The notes under the pieces: generated by a model
The model's input: only the letters and a program-made list of their open reading frames with translations
What the model was told of the DNA's origin: nothing
Databases searched by the model: none
Translations under genes and position numbers: made by a program
Shown here: positions 17,906 through 26,981 of the stretch, one piece after another
Numbering within the stretch: position 1 is the stretch's first letter
Layout of the letters: each line of letters opens with the position of its first letter
Origin: Deltaproteobacteria bacterium
GTDB taxonomy: Bacteria > Myxococcota_A > UBA9160 > UBA4427
Length of the DNA stretch: 63,723 nucleotides
Direction: 5' to 3'
NCBI GenBank assembly: GCA_002719955.1
Contig: PBFW01000017.1
Span: 1-63,723 of the forward strand

Positions 17906-20161
17906 ATGCTTCGAAAGATCGGATTGATCCTGCTCGCCCTGGTCGTGCTCGCCCTGGGTGTCGTGTATGCCGTGGGGCTTGGCTTCTTCGGTGATCAGTG
18001 GAGCGCGGGCGAACCCTCCGCGCGGGCGGTCTCACAGGGGATCATCGATTTTAAAGAAGATACGGTGCGGGAATCGGCCCTCGATATCGGCGTGGCGCGA
18101 CCGAAGCAGATTCTCTTCGGGGATCTTCATGTCCACTCGACCTTCTCCTTCGATGCATTCACGCTGAGTCTGCCCATGTCCGGCGGCGACGGGGCGCATC
18201 CGGTATCCGACGCCTGCGATTTCGCACGCCATTGCTCCGCCCTCGATTTCTGGTCGATCAACGATCACGCGATCACGCTCACGCCCCGGCGGTGGAACGA
18301 GACGGTCGAAGCCATCCGCCAGTGCAATGACATCGCGGGTTCCGAAACGAATCCGGATCTCGTCACCTATCTCGGTTGGGAGTGGACGCAGGTCGGTGCG
18401 ACACCGGCGACCCATTACGGACACAAGAACGTCATCATCCGTGGTCTCGACGAGGTCGAGATTCCCACGCGACCGATCGCCGCGGGCGCGCCGCTTGGAA
18501 TCGAAAATATCAATGATGAATTGCCGTCGCCGCTCTTGATGGGGGCTTATGGGCTCTACGATCGTGAACGCGGTGGGCTCACCTTCTCGACCTATCAGGC
18601 CGAGCTGATGGCGGTCGAGGATTGTCCGATCGGCGTCCCGGTCCGAGAGCTTCCCGACGATTGTCGAGAATCCGCTTCGACGCCCGGCGAGCTCTTCGCG
18701 AAGCTCGATGATTGGGGATTCGATTCCCTCGTGATCCCCCACGGCACGACCTGGGGTTTCTATACGCCGATGGGATCGTCCTGGGACAAGCAGCTCACCC
18801 TCGAAAACCACGATCCCGATCGGCAGAAGCTGATCGAGGTCTTCTCGGGACACGGCAATTCCGAGGAATATCGACCCTTCGAGGAAATCGCATTCGACGC
18901 CGCCGGGGCGCCGACCTGCCCCGTGCCCGCGAATGATTATCTTCCGAGCTGCTGGCGAGCCGGCGAGATCATCGCGGAGCGCTGTCGTGCGGAGGGTGAA
19001 TCCGAAGACGAATGTGTGGATCGCGCGGCCCGCGCGCGGCAGCTCTATGTGGAAGCGCCGAATAACGGTGGTGCGAATGTCGTTCCTGCGTCACAGGTCG
19101 CCGATTGGCAGGACTCGGGCCAATGTCGCGATTGTTTCCAGCCCTCGTTCAACTACCGGCCGAAGAGCTCCACGCAATATATCATGGCGCTCGGCCGTGA
19201 TGACGGTCAGGGCGGCCCCTTCCGATTCGACTTCGGATTCATCGCGGCCAGCGACAACCACTCCGCGCGCCCCGGCACGGGCTACAAGGAAGTTGCACGT
19301 AGCGAGTTCACCGAGGCGCGCTTCGGGAATATGCGCAACACGCCGGTCGGAGTCGTCTTCGATCCCCCGGAATGGGGCGCCGAGGCGATTCCCTTCGAAT
19401 TCGATCCATCTGTGGCGGGGCCGCTGGCGGCCTTCGAGGTCGAGCGCGGGGCCTCGTTCTTCTTGAATGGGGGGTTGGCGGCCGTTCATGCCGAGGGTCG
19501 CGACCGCGATTCGATCTGGGAGGGGATGGACCGCAAGGAGGTCTACGGGACCAGCGGGCCGCGGATTCTGCTCTGGTTCGACCTGCTGAACTCACCGGGT
19601 CGTGGATCGGCTCCCATGGGCAGCCAGGTCGAACTCGCGGAGAACCCGATCTTCCAGGTCAAGGCCGTCGGTTCGTTCGCTCAGAACCCGGGCTGCGGTC
19701 CCGATTCGATCCACGCTCTCGGAGCGGACAGGATCAGGCGGCTCTGCCAGGTCGAGTGTTATAACCCGTCGACGCTACGCCGGCCGATCAGCCGCATCGA
19801 AGTCGTTCGAATTCGCCCCCAGCGCGCCCCCACTGAGGAGATCGTCGGGCTCGTCGAAGATCCCTGGAAGGTGATCGAGTGTGACGGAGATCCACAGGGC
19901 TGCGTCGGGACCTTCGTCGACGAGGAATACCTGGAAATGGGTCGAGACGTGCTCTACTACGCCCGGGCGATCGAGGCGCCCAGTGAAGCGGTCGGCGCCG
20001 ATCCGCTGGGTTGCCGACGCGACGAGGAGGGTCGTTGTGCGCAGGTCGACCCCTGTTTCGGGCGCCCGAATGACGACGAATGCCTGGCGCAGACCGAAGA
20101 GCGTGCGTGGTCCTCGCCCATCTTCATCAACCAGACTCGACGTTCGCTGGCAGCTCGTTAG
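17906..20161 (+). CDS. DUF3604-family PHP-like metal hydrolase, membrane anchored
   Basis: A 751-residue protein starting with one N-terminal transmembrane segment (LILLALVVLALGVVYAVG), so the bulk probably lies in the periplasm. The DUF3604 region has PHP-type metal ligands: LFGDLHVHSTFSFDAFT, then DFWSINDHAI and FIAASDNHSARPGTGYKE. Many cysteines in the C-terminal quarter suggest disulfide bonds, consistent with export. The family is predicted to be metal-dependent hydrolases, and the substrate is unknown. A GGAGGG site lies just before the ATG. The stop overlaps the convergent GST-like gene by 4 bases. Confidence 0.85.
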   Translation: MLRKIGLILLALVVLALGVVYAVGLGFFGDQWSAGEPSARAVSQGIIDFKEDTVRESALDIGVARPKQILFGDLHVHSTFSFDAFTLSLPMSGGDGAHPVSDACDFARHCSALDFWSINDHAITLTPRRWNETVEAIRQCNDIAGSETNPDLVTYLGWEWTQVGATPATHYGHKNVIIRGLDEVEIPTRPIAAGAPLGIENINDELPSPLLMGAYGLYDRERGGLTFSTYQAELMAVEDCPIGVPVRELPDDCRESASTPGELFAKLDDWGFDSLVIPHGTTWGFYTPMGSSWDKQLTLENHDPDRQKLIEVFSGHGNSEEYRPFEEIAFDAAGAPTCPVPANDYLPSCWRAGEIIAERCRAEGESEDECVDRAARARQLYVEAPNNGGANVVPASQVADWQDSGQCRDCFQPSFNYRPKSSTQYIMALGRDDGQGGPFRFDFGFIAASDNHSARPGTGYKEVARSEFTEARFGNMRNTPVGVVFDPPEWGAEAIPFEFDPSVAGPLAAFEVERGASFFLNGGLAAVHAEGRDRDSIWEGMDRKEVYGTSGPRILLWFDLLNSPGRGSAPMGSQVELAENPIFQVKAVGSFAQNPGCGPDSIHALGADRIRRLCQVECYNPSTLRRPISRIEVVRIRPQRAPTEEIVGLVEDPWKVIECDGDPQGCVGTFVDEEYLEMGRDVLYYARAIEAPSEAVGADPLGCRRDEEGRCAQVDPCFGRPNDDECLAQTEERAWSSPIFINQTRRSLAAR

Positions 20162-21225
20162 GCCGGGACACGATCCGAGCGAGCCGAAAGAACGGGTTGG
20201 ACAAAGAGGTTCTCCAGGCCGGTTCCCTGGAGCGTCTGGTCGACGAAGAGCCGATCGGCCTCTTCGAGGGCGGCATAATCTCGACGCAGCCATTGCAGAC
20301 ATTTGCCTTGGTAGGGGAAGGGCTTCTGGCTCCAGGTCCTGCCATCGATCACACATTCGACGCGATCTTTTCCCGCTTCGAGGGCGGCGGCGTTGCCGAG
20401 CAGGAAGGGCGGGTACACCCTGCCGATTTCGATGAGGAGTACACGCAGGGTTTCGGGAATCGCCTCGCGCGTGATCCATTGATCGGCTTGGGGCTCGAGG
20501 CCAGAGAGGTCTTCGACGAGCTCCGTCCAGGCATAGACCCGTGGCGCGGCGCGAAGGGTCGTCTGCATCGCCGTGGGGTCGAAGAGGGCGAGCTGGGTCA
20601 GTTGACCGTAGAGGCCGAAATCGCACGACCCCGGACGCTCGCCCAGAACGAAGCGATGGCTTCGCAGATGGTCTTCGAAACGTTCGAGGAATCGGAGATA
20701 ACTTTCCTCGATGATCGGGGCGGTCGTCTCGTTCGAGCCCACGACCCACAGGCGATCGATCTGACGCTTCGAGAAGGCCTTGCCGGCTTGCGCGAGAAAT
20801 TCGTCGGATTTCTGCGAGGCCGACCCACGCGGGAGGATCGCCGCCGCCTTGGCAATATCCGCCTCGAAGGCCCATCGATAGTGGAACATCGCCTTCGTGA
20901 GCCACTCGTCGGCATAATCCTCGATCAACGCGTCGAGAAGAGCGAGCGCCGGGTCGTTCGGGATCACCGAACGTTCGTTCGAAACCAGCTCCTCGAGCTC
21001 TCGGATGAGGGGTGTCGTGTCGGTTCGCGCAACGCGTTGGCCGTCGACACCCTTCATGATCAGCTGGGGGAGGAGCTGAACCTTCGGTTTGGGGAGGGAG
21101 GCGGATTCGGGACTGCCCTGCTGTATCCAGACATAGGGGGCGCGTCGATAGCGAAGGACGGCGCGCAGCTTTCGGCTATAGGGAGAGCCTGCGGCGCCGA
21201 CGAGGGGGAGGGGTTGACTGCTCAT
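20158..21225 (-). CDS. Glutathione S-transferase-like two-domain protein
   Basis: A 355-residue protein with a GST-type thioredoxin fold at the N-terminus (LVGAAGSPYSRKLRAVLRYR, with SPYS in place of a CxxC) followed by a long helical domain. A GST_C-like segment contains FVLGERPGSCDFGLYGQLTQ, and a C-terminal extension has PFPYQGKCLQWLRRDYAALE. It is longer than standard GSTs (about 220 residues). The start at 21225 has an AAGGA site. The TetR-type gene lies just upstream on the same strand, about 50 bases away, so the two may be one operon, with the regulator first. Confidence 0.75.
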   Translation of the reverse strand: MSSQPLPLVGAAGSPYSRKLRAVLRYRRAPYVWIQQGSPESASLPKPKVQLLPQLIMKGVDGQRVARTDTTPLIRELEELVSNERSVIPNDPALALLDALIEDYADEWLTKAMFHYRWAFEADIAKAAAILPRGSASQKSDEFLAQAGKAFSKRQIDRLWVVGSNETTAPIIEESYLRFLERFEDHLRSHRFVLGERPGSCDFGLYGQLTQLALFDPTAMQTTLRAAPRVYAWTELVEDLSGLEPQADQWITREAIPETLRVLLIEIGRVYPPFLLGNAAALEAGKDRVECVIDGRTWSQKPFPYQGKCLQWLRRDYAALEEADRLFVDQTLQGTGLENLFVQPVLSARSDRVPA

Positions 21226-21277
21226 GCTGATTTCCTTGGTCGGGAGGGAATGGCCGACAGGTCGTGCATCCGATGGA

Positions 21278-21880
21278 TCATGCGTTCGAGGTGTCGAGGC
21301 GGGCGGCCAATGCGACGACGGTCCGACGGATCGCATTGCGGGCTCGGCGCGCGCCCAGGCGCTGATCGATTCGCAGGCGATTGAAGGCTTCGAAAGAGAG
21401 GGCCATCTCGAGTCCGTCGCCCACTTCCGGGGGGGCGGGTTCGACCTCCGGGAGCCAGCGGCGGAGGTCTCGGCGGAGCACGCGGATATTGCGATCGTGC
21501 TGGGCCTGCAGAAAGACGGAGCGTGCGTGCTGCAGCGCTGAGGAGCGTAGGAAAGGGGCGAGCTTTTCGAAGAGTTCGAGTCGGCGATCGATGAGGGCTT
21601 CGAGGCGTTCGTGAAAGGGACCGAGCTGAACCCCGTCGACGAAGAGCGATTCGACCTCTTTGGTGAGTCGCTCGTTCATCGTGGCGAAGAGGGTATCCAT
21701 GTCCGAAAAGTGGCGAAATACCGTGCGCACACCCACATCGGCTCGGTCGGCGACCTGCTGGGCGGTCGGCGAGAGCGCTCCCGCGCCGATCAGGTCGAGC
21801 ATCGCCTGGACGATCGCCTCCCGGCTGCGTTCGGACCGTTGGATGCGGCCATCTGTCCCGAGGTCCGCGCTGCTCGCCAT
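21278..21880 (-). CDS. TetR-family transcriptional regulator
   Basis: A 200-residue TetR regulator. The N-terminal helix-turn-helix is SREAIVQAMLDLIGAGALSP, then TAQQVADRADVGVRTVFRHF, then the normal SDMDTLFATM transition. The ligand-binding domain is a set of amphipathic helices without clear relatives. It is transcribed divergently from the metallo-beta-lactamase gene at 21962. A perfect palindrome lies 8 bases upstream of its start, which suggests autoregulation and control of the divergent gene. The GST-like gene downstream is probably in the same unit. Confidence 0.9.
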   Translation of the reverse strand: MASSADLGTDGRIQRSERSREAIVQAMLDLIGAGALSPTAQQVADRADVGVRTVFRHFSDMDTLFATMNERLTKEVESLFVDGVQLGPFHERLEALIDRRLELFEKLAPFLRSSALQHARSVFLQAQHDRNIRVLRRDLRRWLPEVEPAPPEVGDGLEMALSFEAFNRLRIDQRLGARRARNAIRRTVVALAARLDTSNA

Positions 21881-21888
21881 GGGATCAA

Positions 21889-21911
21889 TTATGGCATACT
21901 CAGTGCCATAA
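21889..21911. promoter_or_regulatory. Palindromic operator, probable TetR binding site
   Basis: TTATGGCA and TGCCATAA form perfect 8-base arms separated by 7 bases (TACTCAG). The site sits in the 81-base gap between the divergent TetR and metallo-beta-lactamase genes, which is where a TetR operator is expected. Binding is inferred, not shown. Confidence 0.75.
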
Positions 21912-21961
21912 GATCCAGATCTGCCGCGGATCCCGCGCGTCCTCCAAGGAGAATTCCCATC

Positions 21962-23026
21962 GTGCGTAAGATCCTCTTGCCCTTGCTCCTGATCCTCGTG
22001 GCGATCGGTCTCGTCGCTTCATTCTTCCAGGGGCCGATCGCGATGCGCGTGATGAGCGGGGCGTTCGAGCGGATCGCGGCCTCCAGCCCGATCGCTTCGC
22101 GTCCGGATGGGCTGCACGTGATCCTTTGCGGCGCGGGGGGACCCCTGCCCGATCCGAATCGATCGGGTCCCTGTATCGTCGTCATCGCCGGTGAACATGT
22201 CTATCTCGTCGATGCGGGATCCGCGGCCGCGCGAGGTATGGTGCGGGTCGGTGTTCCACCGCCGCTCGTCGAGGCCGTTTTCCTGACGCATTTTCACTCG
22301 GATCATTTCGATGGTCTGGGCGAACTCGGGTTACTTCGCTGGACCGGAGGTGGACACAAACTGCCGTTGCCGGTCTTCGGTGCCGAGGGGGTCGCCGAGA
22401 TCACCGGGGGTTTGAACCAGGCCTATCGTCTCGATGCGGTCTATCGAACGGCGCATCACGGGCCGGAGGTCGCCCCTCCGACCGGAGCCGGCTTTCGCCC
22501 GCGAAGCTTCGCAGAACCCGCGGAGGGGGAAGCGAGGGTCGTTTTCGAAGAGGATGGCCTGCGGGTCACGGCGTTCAAGGTGGACCACCGACCGGTGTCG
22601 CCCGCGGTCGGGTACCGTTTCGACTACAAGGGTCGTTCGGTGCTCGTGAGTGGCGATACTTCGAAGAGCGCCAACCTCGAACGATTCGCCGAGGGTGCCG
22701 ATCTCCTGGTCCACGAAGCGCTCTCTCGAGAATTGATGGGCGTGGTCGGGAGTGTGGCGGAGAGGACCGGTGATGGGAGGATGGCGAAGATTGCGGAGGA
22801 CGTCCTCGACTATCATACCAGCCCCGTCGAGGCGGCGGAGATCGCGGCCTCGGTCGGTGCGAGGCACCTGCTCTACTCTCATATCGTTCCTCCGATGCCG
22901 ATTCCGGGTCTCGCCTCTATCTTCCTCGAGGGCGTGAGCGCGGTCTACGACGGTCCCGTCACGCTCGGAAAGGACGGGACTTCGATTTCGCTGCCAGCCA
23001 ATAGCGAGCGGATCGAAGTCGATTGA
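21962..23026 (+). CDS. Membrane-anchored metallo-beta-lactamase-fold hydrolase
   Basis: A 354-residue MBL-fold protein with an N-terminal membrane segment (ILLPLLLILVAIGLVASFF) acting as signal or anchor. Metal ligands are seen in FLTHFHSDHFDGLGELG (HxHxDH), SVLVSGDTSKSANL (Asp), the following LLVHEALS and a late His in RHLLYSHIVPP. The fold resembles arylsulfatase-like or RNase Z-like MBL enzymes; the export signal favours a small-molecule substrate. The GTG start at 21962 has AAGGAG about 9 bases upstream. It is divergent from a TetR gene across a palindromic operator, so it is probably induced by the TetR ligand. Confidence 0.87.
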   Translation: MRKILLPLLLILVAIGLVASFFQGPIAMRVMSGAFERIAASSPIASRPDGLHVILCGAGGPLPDPNRSGPCIVVIAGEHVYLVDAGSAAARGMVRVGVPPPLVEAVFLTHFHSDHFDGLGELGLLRWTGGGHKLPLPVFGAEGVAEITGGLNQAYRLDAVYRTAHHGPEVAPPTGAGFRPRSFAEPAEGEARVVFEEDGLRVTAFKVDHRPVSPAVGYRFDYKGRSVLVSGDTSKSANLERFAEGADLLVHEALSRELMGVVGSVAERTGDGRMAKIAEDVLDYHTSPVEAAEIAASVGARHLLYSHIVPPMPIPGLASIFLEGVSAVYDGPVTLGKDGTSISLPANSERIEVD

Positions 23027-23094
23027 TCCCGGGGATCCCCCGCTAGGCGAGGTCCGCCGGCGCCGGCTGAGGCGACTGAGATCCGAGGAAGACG

Positions 23095-23457
23095 ATGAAC
23101 GCGACCGAACGTCCCTATACGCTCTACGGCTGCGAGGTCTCCTGCTTCACGGCCAAGGTGCGCGTCGCCATGCGGTACAAGCGGCTCTTCATGGAGGAAA
23201 AACGCGCGGAGCTCCCCAAGATCTTGAAGCGAACCGGTCTCGCCTGCATTCCGGTCGTAACGACGCCCGAGGAAGAGGTCTGGCAGGACTCCAGCGAGAT
23301 CATCGACCGTCTCGAAGCGCGCCATCCGAGTCCGCTGCTCTATCCCGAGTCGCCGCTCATCGCACGGTCTGTCGACTCGCATTCTGCCAGTAGAGCCGTG
23401 CTTCGAAGCCCCTCTCGTCACCTCGCGTCAGCCATTGGGAGCATCCCGCAATCATGA
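23095..23457 (+). CDS. Truncated GST, N-terminal domain only
   Basis: A 120-residue protein. Residues 8-85 are a GST N-terminal thioredoxin fold: YTLYGCEVSCFTAKVRVAMR, LACIPVVTTPEEEVWQDSSE and IIDRLEARHP. The GST C-terminal helical domain is missing. The last 35 residues are Ser/Arg-rich and unlike any GST, and the frame ends 4 bases inside the start of the acyl-CoA synthetase gene. A deletion that removed the GST C-terminal region and fused the remainder to the next gene's leader would explain this. It may be non-functional, or may survive as a stand-alone domain. Confidence 0.65.
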   Translation: MNATERPYTLYGCEVSCFTAKVRVAMRYKRLFMEEKRAELPKILKRTGLACIPVVTTPEEEVWQDSSEIIDRLEARHPSPLLYPESPLIARSVDSHSASRAVLRSPSRHLASAIGSIPQS

Positions 23458-25277
23458 GTTCTCTGCATCGATTTTTCCGTGGTCTTCGCTTCTGGCGATC
23501 CTTCGCGCCCTTCTTTTTGCGGGCGGCGAAGGCCAGACCCAACCGGCAGGTGGACTATTCCGATTGGCTCGCACCTCATTTCCGAGCCTATGCCGACCGT
23601 CCGGTTCTGATCGGCGAATCGGGAAATATGACCTGGGCGGAGTTCGATGCCTTCGCGAACCAGGTGGCTCATTGGGCTCTTGGCGAGGGGTTTCGACGTG
23701 GGGATGTCGTTTCCCTCCTGATGGAGAACCGACCCGAGTATGTGGCGATCTGGCTCGGCCTTTCGCGCATCGGCGTGGTGACAGCGCTTCTCAACACGAA
23801 TCTCAGCGGTGAGCGCCTGGCCCATTGCATGCGTGCGGCCGGGGCGAGTCATCTCCTCGTCGGTGTCGAGCTCGTCGAGGCCGCGGCTTCCGCGCTTTCC
23901 GAGCTCGAGGCGGTTCCGCAGATTTTCGCGGTGAGTGGCTCGGCCGAGCCGGGTGTCGATCTTATGGCCGTTCAGAGGACGATTCCGAGCGCGGAGTCCC
24001 TCGACATCGAACTCGAGAGTCAGGCGGCCAGCGAGATCGAGGATTCGTTCCGCGCAGATCGCCGAGCGGGTGACGGGCTCTTCCTGATCTTTACGAGTGG
24101 AACGACGGGTCTACCCAAGGCTGCACGCGTCAGTCATTCGAGGGCGATGACCATCGGGGTGGCGGCCTTCAAACTCCAGCGCCTCACAGCGAATGACCGT
24201 GTCTATAGCTGCCTTCCGCTCTATCACAGCGCCGGGGGGCTGATGGCCGTCGGTGCGGCGCTCTTCGCGGGTGGATCGTTGGTGATCTCGCGGCGCTTTT
24301 CGGCCAAGCGTTTCTGGAGTGATTGTGCACAGCACGATGTGACGGCCATCCAGTATATCGGCGAACTCTGTCGCTATCTGCTCAACTCACCGCCGCATCC
24401 GGATGAACGGCAACACAAGATCCGAATCGCCCTCGGCAATGGCCTTCGTCCGGAGGTCTGGACCCCCTTCCAGCAACGATTCGGGATCCCGCGAATCATC
24501 GAATTCTACGGTGCGACCGAGGGAAACCTGGCGCTCTTCAATCTCGAAGGTCGCACGGGTGCGGTGGGCTACCTGCCAAACTTCATTCGCCGTCTGCTCG
24601 GCGTCGAGATCGCGCGTTTCGATCTCGAGACCGAGGAGGTCGAGCGCGGGGAAGGGGGGTTCTGTCTGCCCGCGAGGGCGGACGAGCCCGGCGAGCTGCT
24701 GATCAAGATCTCGGAGACGGTGCGTTTCGAGGGATATACAGACGAGGGAGCGAGCGCCAAGAAGATCTTGCGCGATGTCCTGGAAAAGGGAGATGCGTAT
24801 TTTCGGAGTGGCGATCTCCTGCGCCTCGACGACGAGGGCTTCTTCTTCTTCGTCGATCGGATCGGGGACACCTTTCGTTGGAAGGGGGAGAACGTGGCGA
24901 CGAGTGAGGTCGCCGAAGTGATTTCGGTCGTGGCGGGTATCGAGGAGGCGAATGTCTACGGCGTGGAGATCGCGGGAACGGATGGCCGCGCCGGGATGGC
25001 CGCGCTCGTGACGAATGAGGGTTTCGACCTCGAGCAATTAGGCTCGGTCGTCGAGGAAGGCCTAGCCCCCTACGCCCGTCCGGTCTTCGTGCGGATTCTC
25101 TCCGAGATGGAGATCACGGGGACCTTCAAACATCGAAAGGTCGAGCTCGTGAAGGAGGGCTTCGATCCCGCGTGTCTCTCGGATCCGATCTACTATCGAG
25201 AACCGGAGAAGGGCACTTATGTCCCGCTGGAGGCGGCGACCTTCGATCGCATCGTCGCAGGCGAACTTCGGCTGTAG
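23454..25277 (+). CDS. Long-chain fatty acyl-CoA synthetase, FATP/FadD6-like
   Basis: A 607-residue adenylate-forming enzyme that activates (very) long-chain fatty acids or similar acids to CoA thioesters. The AMP-binding P-loop is FLIFTSGTTGLPKAARVSHS. The second motif is IIEFYGATEGNLALF, typical of the fatty-acid-transport-protein group, and the hinge region is YFRSGDLLRLDDEGFFFFVD followed by RIGDTFRWKGENVATSEVAE. The late lysine is in EITGTFKHRKVELVKEGFD. The N-terminus has a basic, weakly hydrophobic segment suggesting membrane association. It is likely co-transcribed with the thioesterase-like gene 25 bases downstream. Confidence 0.92.
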   Translation: MSSLHRFFRGLRFWRSFAPFFLRAAKARPNRQVDYSDWLAPHFRAYADRPVLIGESGNMTWAEFDAFANQVAHWALGEGFRRGDVVSLLMENRPEYVAIWLGLSRIGVVTALLNTNLSGERLAHCMRAAGASHLLVGVELVEAAASALSELEAVPQIFAVSGSAEPGVDLMAVQRTIPSAESLDIELESQAASEIEDSFRADRRAGDGLFLIFTSGTTGLPKAARVSHSRAMTIGVAAFKLQRLTANDRVYSCLPLYHSAGGLMAVGAALFAGGSLVISRRFSAKRFWSDCAQHDVTAIQYIGELCRYLLNSPPHPDERQHKIRIALGNGLRPEVWTPFQQRFGIPRIIEFYGATEGNLALFNLEGRTGAVGYLPNFIRRLLGVEIARFDLETEEVERGEGGFCLPARADEPGELLIKISETVRFEGYTDEGASAKKILRDVLEKGDAYFRSGDLLRLDDEGFFFFVDRIGDTFRWKGENVATSEVAEVISVVAGIEEANVYGVEIAGTDGRAGMAALVTNEGFDLEQLGSVVEEGLAPYARPVFVRILSEMEITGTFKHRKVELVKEGFDPACLSDPIYYREPEKGTYVPLEAATFDRIVAGELRL

Positions 25278-25301
25278 CCGAAACCGTTGGAGAGAAATCG
25301 A

Positions 25302-26036
25302 TTGAGCGAGCAAACGATCGAGATCACGCCCCGTTTCTGTGGCCCGCCCCGGTCGGGAAATGGGGGCTACGTGTCCGGGCGGTTGGCGGCTTTCGTCGAC
25401 GCGCCCGCTGTGGGGGTGCGTCTGCTGGTCCCGCCTCCCCTCGAGAGGCCCCTCGTGGTTTGGGTTTCGCAGGAGGGGGCCGATCTTTTCAACGGAGAGA
25501 CGAAGGTTGCTTGGGCGCGTCCGGTCGATTTCGAACTGGTCGCCCCTCGTGCACCGAGCTTCGAGCAGGCCGAGCGCGCGGCGCGACGCTTCCGGGGCTT
25601 CGAGGAACATGTCTTTCCGGGCTGCTTCGTATGTGGTACCGAGCGCGCCGAGGCTGACGGGCTGCGAATTTTTCCGGGTCCCTGCGGTGACGAGGGGCTC
25701 TTTGCGGCGCCCTGGATTCCGGACGCGTCGCTCGCCTCTCCATCAGCGAAGGGCATCACGATTGGTCCTGAAATCGCTTGGGCGGCCCTCGATTGCCCCG
25801 GCGCTTTCGCCTTCCCCCAACCGCCGGGGAAGGTGATTCTATTAGGCGAGATTCAAGCCGCGATTTCGGGCTCGGTGTCGGTGGGTGAGCGCTGTGTCCT
25901 GACGAGCTGGGAAATCGAGGTCTCGGGCCGCAAACATCTCACGGGCTCCGCGCTCCACGCAGAATCCGGTGAGTGTCGCGGCCTCGCCCGGGGCCTCTGG
26001 TTCGAGGTCGACTCCGACGCGGTGCCGCGTGACTAG
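25302..26036 (+). CDS. Thioesterase-like (hot-dog) protein
   Basis: A 244-residue protein opening with the TesB-like pattern FCGPPRSGNGGYVSGRLAAF, seen in double hot-dog acyl-CoA thioesterases. A Cys-containing segment (FPGCFVCGTER) follows in the middle, and KVILLGEIQAAISGSVSVGE near the end resembles the second hot-dog sheet. The start is a TTG at 25302 with GGAGAG 7 bases upstream, and no better start is nearby. It follows the acyl-CoA synthetase by 25 bases, so the pair may activate and release acyl groups. The catalytic residues are not certain. Confidence 0.6.
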   Translation: MSEQTIEITPRFCGPPRSGNGGYVSGRLAAFVDAPAVGVRLLVPPPLERPLVVWVSQEGADLFNGETKVAWARPVDFELVAPRAPSFEQAERAARRFRGFEEHVFPGCFVCGTERAEADGLRIFPGPCGDEGLFAAPWIPDASLASPSAKGITIGPEIAWAALDCPGAFAFPQPPGKVILLGEIQAAISGSVSVGERCVLTSWEIEVSGRKHLTGSALHAESGECRGLARGLWFEVDSDAVPRD

Positions 26037-26071
26037 AGGTGTCCGGGGCTCCTCCGCCGCATGCAGCGCAG

Positions 26072-26100
26072 TATTGGCATGAGGCGTGTCATTATGGCAT
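26072..26100. promoter_or_regulatory. Two directly repeated sites resembling the TetR operator half
   Basis: TATTGGCAT at 26072-26080 and TTATGGCAT at 26092-26100 repeat with a 20-base period upstream of the second GST gene. The 10-mer ATTATGGCAT at 26091-26100 is identical to the left half of the palindrome at 21888-21897. The matching inverted half is absent, so co-regulation is only a possibility. Confidence 0.3.
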
Positions 26101-26253
26101 CGTCGCAAATCCATCGGTCCATCGCTTCGATCGCGGATTCCACCCGAGGTAGATCGGGGATCCGATCGCAATCGAATCTGGGGCATCGGATTTTCTCCAT
26201 TCGAAGGCGTGCTAAGTCTCGCCGCATCTTGGGGCCGGAAGGAAGCCGAGGCG

Positions 26254-26940
26254 ATGATCGATCTCTATACGGCACCGACACCCAATGGACACAAGGCCTC
26301 GGTCACGCTCGAGGAACTCGGCCTCCCCTATGAGGCGCATCTCGTCAAGCTGCCGAAGAATGAGCAGAAGGAAGAGTGGTTCCTGAAGCTCAATCCGAAT
26401 GGCCGAATCCCCGTCCTCGTGGATCGGGACGAGGACGACTTCGCCGTCTTCGAGACCGGAGCGATCATGGTCTATCTAGCGGAGAAGGCCGGCCGCCTGC
26501 TGCCGAGCGATGCGAAGGGGCGCTCCGAGACGATGCAGTGGCTGATGTTCCAGATGGGTGGGATCGGCCCGATGATGGGCCAGGCCAACGTCTTCTATCG
26601 CTATTTCCCAGAGAAGATCCAACCCGTGATCGATCGCTACCAGCACGAGAGCCGCCGACTCTTCGAAGTCCTCGAGCGTGGGTTGACGGGCAAGGAATGG
26701 CTCGTCGGAGAGGAGTTCACGATCGCCGATATCGCCAATTGGTGTTGGGTTCGAACCTATAAATGGTCTGGTGTGTCGATCGAGGGGCTGCCGAATCTAC
26801 GCCGCTGGAAGGATGCGATCCGCTCGCGCCCCGCTTGCGAACGCGGCATTGAAGTTCCGGTCAAGCTTCCCAATATGATGAAAGACGAAAAGGCCGCGGA
26901 GGAATTCGCGGAGAATGCAAAGAAGAGTCTTCAGCGCTAG
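26254..26940 (+). CDS. Glutathione S-transferase, YfcG/Ure2-like (copy 2)
   Basis: A 228-residue GST closely related to the one at 2628-3335, sharing the LYTxPTPNGxKAS opening, the [15 protein letters not shown] segment and the block [19 protein letters not shown] with the following [12 protein letters not shown]. As for YfcG, disulfide reduction or glutathione-linked reduction is more likely than classic conjugation. The start at 26254 follows an AAGGAAG site. It is 41 bases upstream of an LLM oxidoreductase on the same strand, so they form a probable operon. The same gene pair occurs near 3 kb in divergent orientation. Confidence 0.92.
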   Translation: MIDLYTAPTPNGHKASVTLEELGLPYEAHLVKLPKNEQKEEWFLKLNPNGRIPVLVDRDEDDFAVFETGAIMVYLAEKAGRLLPSDAKGRSETMQWLMFQMGGIGPMMGQANVFYRYFPEKIQPVIDRYQHESRRLFEVLERGLTGKEWLVGEEFTIADIANWCWVRTYKWSGVSIEGLPNLRRWKDAIRSRPACERGIEVPVKLPNMMKDEKAAEEFAENAKKSLQR

Positions 26941-26981
26941 GTGAACGTCTCGCGCCCAGGACATCGAGAGGAGATCTCCCC

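Noticed and set aside
20080..21384. Plus-strand frame opposite the GST-like gene
   Set aside because: It shows no domain, while the minus strand has a clear GST N-terminus, an RBS and a sensible start.
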